Notes under the pieces: model-generated
Database searches by the model: none
Seen by the model: only the letters and a program-made list of their open reading frames with translations
Told to the model about the DNA's origin: nothing
Shown here: in pieces, positions 58,477 through 64,000 of the stretch
Position numbering within the stretch: the stretch's first letter is position 1
Layout of the letters: each line of letters opens with the position of its first letter
Source: Carnegiea gigantea
Lineage: Eukaryota > Streptophyta > Magnoliopsida > Caryophyllales > Cactaceae
DNA: 64,000 bases
Direction: 5' to 3'
NCBI GenBank assembly: GCA_029747015.1
Contig: JAKOGI010002715.1
Location: 1 to 64,000 of the forward strand
Program-made: the position numbers and the translations under genes

Positions 58477-59049
58477 TGTGAGAGAATTATGAGGGAAAGG
58501 CTCACCCCCATATGGAGTCTGACATTGTATATATAATAGAATACATACAAATAAAATTACATTTATACCCCTATATATTATCTATTACGCCCCCGCAATC
58601 TGATCGGGGTAGCTAATGGACAGATTGTTTCTATGTAACAAAAATTACTGAGAAGCTAAGAATTTAGCTCTTCTCAGTAATGATATCAGCAACTTGCAAT
58701 TTAGTAGGGATATAACGGATGACAAGATTTCCATCAGCAACACGTTCCCGAACAAAGTGATAATCCACAGCAATGTGTTTACTACAATCATGCTGCACAG
58801 GATTGGCAAACATGTAGGTAGCACTGAGGTTGTCACAATAGAGACGAACTAGCATCGAGGCGGCAATACTAAGGTCATAGAGAAGCTCCCAAACCCAGAC
58901 AGTCTCAGCAATGGTATAACCAATGGCTCTGATACCATGTGAGAGACTTGTGAGGGAGTGACTCACCCCAATATGGGAGCCTAGCATTGTATATACAGTA
59001 GGATACATACAAATAAAATTACATTTACACCCCTATATATCCTCTATTA
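58477..59049 (-). mobile_element. Miniature, internally deleted Copia element (TRIM-sized, 573 bp)
   Basis: Target duplication AATAT (58472-58476 and 59050-59054). Terminal direct repeats of about 112 bp (58477-58588 and 58938-59049), both opening TGTGAGAGA and containing ACATACAAATAAAATTACAT. The primer-binding site ATGGTATCAGAGCC (58926-58939, minus) adjoins the right repeat and a polypurine tract GCGGGGGCG the left. The only internal sequence is an RNase H remnant. The repeats are diverged, so the insertion is old. Confidence 0.85.
58664..58935 (-). pseudogene. Copia RNase H C-terminal remnant inside the miniature element
   Basis: Minus-strand reading RAIGYTIAETVWVWELLYDL, LVRLYCDNLSATYMFANPVQ, HIAVDYHFVRERVADGNLV, YIPTKLQVADIITEKS matches the end of Copia RNase H (catalytic-type CDN present). 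The frame is open without its N-terminal half, and it starts where the primer-binding site ends. Confidence 0.85.
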
Positions 59050-59054
59050 AATAT

Positions 59055-61780
59055 CTTACTTGGGTTTAAAGTCATATTATCATTTATTAAATTTTAAGAA
59101 AATTAGTTGATTGAATAATGGAAGGGTTTTATATCTTGCAAATTGTAAACAAAAAATTATCTTTTTATTCATATTTTTCACAATTTGAAAAATACGTTTA
59201 TGATATGACTTTGCATATGGGTTTTATTCGATTAGGGTATTATTTTGTATATGTCGGCGGACTCGAAAATTTTAGGATTTTATCATTTATAATTGATTCT
59301 AACAGTTGAAAATTGGTAATTTCAATCATATAGCATTCTACTTTTGGTCAAGATAAGATACTTAAGATGTGTCTTGCTATATATATCGTCACCCTTGAGG
59401 ATGTAGTTGTACTAGGTAACATCTAGGCAAAACTAAAATATTGCATTTAGTTTTTTCCCCTTAGTAAAGAAAGACCTGATAAGCTACAAAAATGATAAAC
59501 AGAGCAAGGCCGTTGCTTGTGATTCGATTATTCGAATATGGGCAACACGTCATGTTGGGGGCTAGGTTCACCATTCAGCCATCGGAGAATTTGTAAAATT
59601 TATTAGGTCACCATTGAGCCACGACAGAATTTGTGAAATTCACCGGGTCATTACGTACATATTAATCTTTTTCATATATAAATCTATTTATTTTTTTTTT
59701 TCATGAAAGTTGCATGGTCTAATGATTTAGGTTACACGCCAATTCTTTTGGTCAAGAATGGTCAACAAGTGTGTGTGGGAAGTTCTTTTATCACTGTTTA
59801 CCAATCATATGCGCGTCACACAACAACTCATAATGTACTGTTTTGGGGTACAAGTAACAAATTACTTAGATTTAAGTTAACAATTGGGCCGGACAGACAG
59901 AGCGACCCACGAATTCTTTCAATACCCAACCCAAATCAAGATCCACCTGGATTCGTTCCATTATGGGCTACGTACCAACCGCTAAAATGGAGATGTGGCC
60001 CATCTTGAGAGCTTAAGAGCCATCCAAATTCAGCCATATCTCCTTTCGTCAACCCTGCGTCTCGTCTGTCAATTTCCGCTACCATCATCGAATGATCCGT
60101 CGTTTCAAGCTTTAAACTTATTATAATCTATAACTAAGCTTCAGAATCAATGCGATGTATAAGTTCTACATTTGTATTTATTTGTTTTTAAAATAATAAT
60201 AAAAATCTTAATGCCGATGATTTAATATCAATTACATTTGGTACTTTGTTGGCAATCTAAAGATAATCTTATTATGTATATATAGCATCTGTAACCGCCA
60301 TTACATTGTGTATAATATTTCTAGTATTTCATATTTATGTTTAAAAAGAAAGAAAATAATAATATTAGCTACATTGATTTTATTATCCACCAAATTATTA
60401 ATAATATTAGTTCTATAGAATGACAGACAAGTCAATTGATATTATTTTCTTATAATTATTAGATAAATTATAGAAATAATATTTTTTTGAGATATCGAGA
60501 CCAACAATGTTACATGAACATAACAATATAAGGAAGGCAATACTCTCCTAATATGTTATTCCAAATCAATAATTAAAAAACCTTATTCCCATATTTAGGT
60601 TATTTTGGCATGTCTAAACTCTTCTAATTGGGAGTTGCCATACAATGATAGGCAAATATAAGTGATATTCTTCTTCGTAATTCTTCAAGAAATATTTTTT
60701 ATTTTTATTTTTGAAATTATATTAGTTATTATGGCATTAAGAAATGAAGCCATCATTTATTTTAAAAATTTGTTGGAGTGACTCAAAATAAAAGGTTTGT
60801 TTTGTTTTAATATGTATAGTAGATAGATTATTATAATTTCTTCTGACTTTTTTTTTTTTTGATTCTTAAAATTTCTTACAGTTATTTTGTAATTACACTC
60901 TATCAATTTTTACAACTATTGTAATTTCTTACACCATCATTAACTTTTACATGTGAACTTGAGATTTGATAACTTATTTACCATGCATAAATTGTTTATT
61001 TTGTTCAATTTTCTAACACCATCATTCACATGTGATAAATTAACTCTCTTATAATCAAATAAAGTGTTGTCAACTTGGAATTGGTGTAATGGAAATAAAT
61101 ACATTTAAAGGTTGAAATGTTGTGAGCCAAATATAAAGGTCTGGTTATTTTTCATGCAACAATCCAAAAAAGGTGGGATTCTTGACATATATATTAAGAT
61201 ATTTGAATCTTATGAATGGAAAAATTCGTTAATAGATAATTCTATCTTTTCACAGGCCAATAATAGTTCAATTTCGATGAAGCAAACGCTCAAAGAACCC
61301 AAGCATATAAGATTCATTCTCTTTTCAATTCAAAAAAAAGTAAAAACCAAAAAGGGCACTTGAATAATTAATAAGTCAAACTTTCAGGGTTGGATAATAA
61401 TAATTCAAACTTTAAAAGTAACTCTTAATACTCTAAATTTTGGGTATTTAATTTCAATAGTATAGGGGCGATTTTAAATAATATTTGTTAAGTAACTATA
61501 GATAATATTGTCAATAAAATAACACAAACAAATATATGAAATTTAGACTGCCAACATTTATTTTGGGTTCAAAATTACCTTGAAACTACAATTTAAAACA
61601 ATTCCTTAACTACTGAAAATAAAAATCCTTGAAGAGACTAAGAACTATTTATAAAGCTCGAATCATGAGCATATAAAGATTTAAAAATTAGATTATTTGT
61701 GTCCAACAGCCTTTAAAAAAAAATTAAAAAAAAACCCCAAAACAAAAAGGATCTGTCGAAATTCCGTCGACATCAGGAGT
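59055..61780. other. Intergenic sequence upstream of the SLT1-like gene
   Basis: No supported gene. 59570-59656 holds two diverged ~45-bp units (CACCATTCAGCC...AATTTGTAAAATTTA and CACCATTGAGCC...AATTTGTGAAATTCA). Otherwise AT-rich. Confidence 0.45.
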
Positions 61781-62467
61781 AACGGCGCCGTTTGGAGGCT
61801 AAATGGTCCTCTGAAGTCTGGACGGTGGGTTCGGGTCTCTACTTCTCTGTTGTGTTGTTACCTCTCCCGGTCTCTCCCTCCCCCGTTCCTCTCTCTCTCT
61901 TCTTTCTTGAATTGAGGATGCTTGAATTTCCCCTCCGGAGATCTCATTCTTTTCGCTGATTCAAATCCTTGTTTCATTAGCCAGGTAATTTCCCACCTCA
62001 GATTTCCCCCCTTTTTCCCAATCAATTTTCTCCTTCATTCGCTTTGTGCGACAAAATTTGTATCTTTGCCCGCTTTTTCTGTCTGTTGAAAAATCAGAAG
62101 AGGGTACATTTCCTAGGGTTAGGGTTTGACTAACTATTTCATTGGTGTTCAAGTGTTTTGTCGCATAATTTTCTAGGGTTTTTGTTTCCAATTCACATTT
62201 TCATGTCAATTGTGCTCCTCAAAATGTTGATTTTCTAGCTGGTTGAGTAATTCTTGTTTGTCGGCTTTTTCTCCTTTTTCTTGTTTCCCTTTAGTTTAAT
62301 TCTGAGATTGATTCGTAGATAGATAGTTGCTGTTGCGAAAATTGGAGCCAGATATGTGTTTTCTGTCTGTGAGGAGTTTTCATTGACTTGGGGATTTCTT
62401 ACTAGTGTTAGTAATCAGGAAAAATACATTTTAAAAGGGGGAATTTTGAGGGTCTGAGAAAAAGTAT
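61781..62467 (+). promoter_or_regulatory. 5' leader of the SLT1-like gene with a 5'-UTR intron
   Basis: A CT-rich first exon (about 61830-61984, TCTCTCTCTCTTC) ends GCCAG/GTAATT at 61985; an acceptor GTAATCAG ends at 62418, 49 bases before the ATG. The intron of 434 bp is T-rich. Boundaries inferred from consensus. Confidence 0.6.
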
Positions 62468-63979
62468 ATGGGGGAAGATTTGCTAACGAGCCTGTCAATG
62501 GAGAACAATCATCCATCCACGTTGTTGTCGATGGATTCGGGGTCAAAGTCTCATGAGGAACCGGAAAGAGAGATTAGTAGGCACATAACCTTATCTCGGC
62601 CACCTGATATTAATCTTCCTTTATCGGCAGAGCGTAGCCCTCCTCCCCCATCTCAGTGTTGGAATCAAGAGGCTTGTGATATGTTGGATGTTGGGTTAGG
62701 GACTCAAGTTTACGAGTCTGAGACCCATGTCCCTGTTCCGAAAAATGGGCACCGCAAGTGTGCTAAGAGGCTTGATAGTGTGTGGGGGGCTTGGTTCTTC
62801 TTTAGCTTCTATTTCAAGCCTGCTTTGAATGAGAAATCGAAAGGCAAGGTGGTACGAGATGGTAATGGCATTTCGGGGTTTGATAAGTCTGATCTACAGC
62901 TGGATGCTTTCTTGGTCCAGCATGATATGGAGAATATGTATATGTGGGTTTTCAAGGAGAGGCCGGAGAACGCACTGGGTAAGATGCAATTGAGGAGCTA
63001 CATGAATGGGCACTCTCGGCAGGGGGAACGGCCGTTCCCTTTTAGTGTGGAGAAGGGCTTTGTACGTTCCCACAAAATGCAAAGGAAACATTACCGAGGA
63101 CTCTCCAACCCTCAATGTCTTCATGGAATTGAGATAGTTCGGCAGCCAAATCTGAGCAGTCTTGATGAGGAAGAGCAGAGGAGGTGGATGGAACTCACTG
63201 GGAGAGACCTGAACTTTTCTCTTCCCACAGAAGCTAGTGAGTTCTGCTCGTGGAGGAACCTTCCAAGCACAGAATTTGAGCTGGAGAGACCACTTCCTCT
63301 GGCAAAGAGCAATACTAGTGTCCCTGCAAAGAAGCTGAATGGCTCTAGTTTGAACTTGTCCACACAGCCATCAAATCACGTGAGTAATGGTTTTGATCTT
63401 TCACCTGCTGGAAGCAAGAAGAGGAAGGAAATATCTGCTCATGGCAACGAAGAAGATTGTTGCATGCCATCCAACCCACCGTCCGATGGAACCCAAGATG
63501 TGGAGGTGCATGCAATTGAACCTATCTGGGCACCGGAGTTCTCTGGCGTTATGAGGAATGTATATGGGCCTGTTACATGTGCAAAATCAATTTACGAAGA
63601 TGATGATGGATACTTAATCATCATTAGCCTTCCATTCACAGATCCCCAGAAGGTGAAGGTTTCTTGGTGGAATACACTAGCACATGGTGTAGTGAAAGTT
63701 ACATCTATCAGCACAGCTTGCATGCCTTACATCCAAAGGAATGAGAGGACATTTAAGCTCACAGACCCATGTCCAGAGCATTGCCCTCCAGGGGACTTTA
63801 AAAGGGAAATTCCTCTTCAGTCTCGGATACCAGATGATGCAAAACTGGAAGCATATTTCGACAGCACTGGAACAGTTCTTGAGATCTTGGTGCCAAAACC
63901 CCGTGTGGAACCTGAGGAACATGAGGTTCCAATTTGCCTTCGGTCTCATCTTGGGATGAATGATCTCTTATTGTCTTGA
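62468..63979 (+). CDS. SLT1-like protein with C-terminal Hsp20/alpha-crystallin-like domain
   Basis: Single coding exon, 503 residues, complete from ATG to TGA, with 21 bp of 3' sequence before the window ends. N-terminal MENNHPSTLLSMDS and LSRPPDINLPLS are followed by DVGLGTQVYE. Residues ~98-255 form the plant-specific conserved core (KCAKRLDSVWGAWFFFSFYF, MYMWVFKERPENALGKMQL, ELTGRDLNFSLP). A low-complexity region follows, with KKRK at 317-320 as a possible nuclear signal. The p23/Hsp20-like beta-sandwich is ~370-478 (YEDDDGYLIIISLPF...VKVSWWNTLAHGVVKV...DAKLEAYFDSTGTVLEILVP). Family knowledge: tobacco and Arabidopsis SLT1 proteins raise sodium and lithium tolerance when overexpressed, and the annotation is HSP20-like chaperone superfamily. 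The precise orthologue is inferred. Confidence 0.9.
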   Translation: MGEDLLTSLSMENNHPSTLLSMDSGSKSHEEPEREISRHITLSRPPDINLPLSAERSPPPPSQCWNQEACDMLDVGLGTQVYESETHVPVPKNGHRKCAKRLDSVWGAWFFFSFYFKPALNEKSKGKVVRDGNGISGFDKSDLQLDAFLVQHDMENMYMWVFKERPENALGKMQLRSYMNGHSRQGERPFPFSVEKGFVRSHKMQRKHYRGLSNPQCLHGIEIVRQPNLSSLDEEEQRRWMELTGRDLNFSLPTEASEFCSWRNLPSTEFELERPLPLAKSNTSVPAKKLNGSSLNLSTQPSNHVSNGFDLSPAGSKKRKEISAHGNEEDCCMPSNPPSDGTQDVEVHAIEPIWAPEFSGVMRNVYGPVTCAKSIYEDDDGYLIIISLPFTDPQKVKVSWWNTLAHGVVKVTSISTACMPYIQRNERTFKLTDPCPEHCPPGDFKREIPLQSRIPDDAKLEAYFDSTGTVLEILVPKPRVEPEEHEVPICLRSHLGMNDLLLS

Positions 63980-64000
63980 TGAAGAGAAAAGTAAGGACAA

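Noticed and set aside
62894..63949. Minus-strand frames and a second plus frame over the SLT1-like gene
   Set aside because: Shadows of the conserved 503-residue reading frame.
1..64000. CRISPR arrays, operons, phage or antiphage systems, riboswitches
   Set aside because: The window is plant nuclear DNA; repeated sequences are microsatellites, MITEs or transposon subrepeats with no spacer-repeat structure.

Overview
The window is nuclear DNA of a flowering plant, most likely a eudicot. The evidence is AT-rich intergenic sequence, GT-AG introns, plant-only gene families (Dof, WOX) and a dense mix of plant transposons: a LINE, a tRNA-derived SINE, Copia, TRIM-like elements, CACTA, hAT and Tourist-type MITEs with TAA/TTA target duplications. 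No bacterial features, CRISPR arrays or operons are present.

Five host genes can be supported. (1) At the left edge, minus strand, is the 17-codon first exon of a Dof transcription factor gene; the rest lies off-window. (2) 29919-30304 (minus) is a two-exon gene for the twin-CX9C mitochondrial ribosomal protein mS37 (CHCHD1 type), with a probable 5'-UTR intron reaching about 31.5 kb. (3) 36104-36982 (minus) is an intronless plant-specific single-pass membrane protein. (4) 45630-46767 (plus) is a two-exon WUSCHEL-related homeobox gene, WOX2-like. (5) 62468-63979 (plus) is an SLT1-like protein with a C-terminal Hsp20/alpha-crystallin-like domain and a 5'-UTR intron. From memory, WOX2 and a membrane-protein gene are neighbours in Arabidopsis, and Dof genes lie near SLT1-type genes there, so the order may be ancestral microsynteny stretched by transposons.

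Layout: 0-1.5 kb Dof exon and upstream region; 1.5-5.9 kb MITEs, a SINE with a 15-bp target duplication, and microsatellites; 6.0-13.05 kb a decayed LINE (minus) split by a 773-bp hAT element with an 8-bp target duplication; 13-16 kb unique sequence with a decayed RNase H fragment and a small duplication; 16.25-21.93 kb a hAT MITE and a tandem duplication whose second copy is split by a 3,436-bp CACTA element; 22-29.9 kb mostly unique sequence with MITEs; 29.9-37.7 kb genes 2 and 3; 38-41.2 kb a repeat cluster (GC-rich duplication, two Tourist-like elements, one TRIM); 41-46.8 kb spacer and WOX gene; 49.6-59.05 kb a MITE, a decayed hAT transposase, a young intact Copia element (51518-57693) and a 573-bp miniature LTR element; 59-64 kb spacer and the SLT1-like gene.

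The most notable items are the intact Copia element whose LTRs differ by one visible indel, the miniature LTR element whose internal deletion joins the primer-binding site to an RNase H remnant, the decayed DUF4371-type hAT transposase, and the filled/empty-site comparison that dates the CACTA insertion after the local duplication. I found no convincing new biological system. The value lies in nested transposon history and in three genes recovered or completed by reading splice sites.
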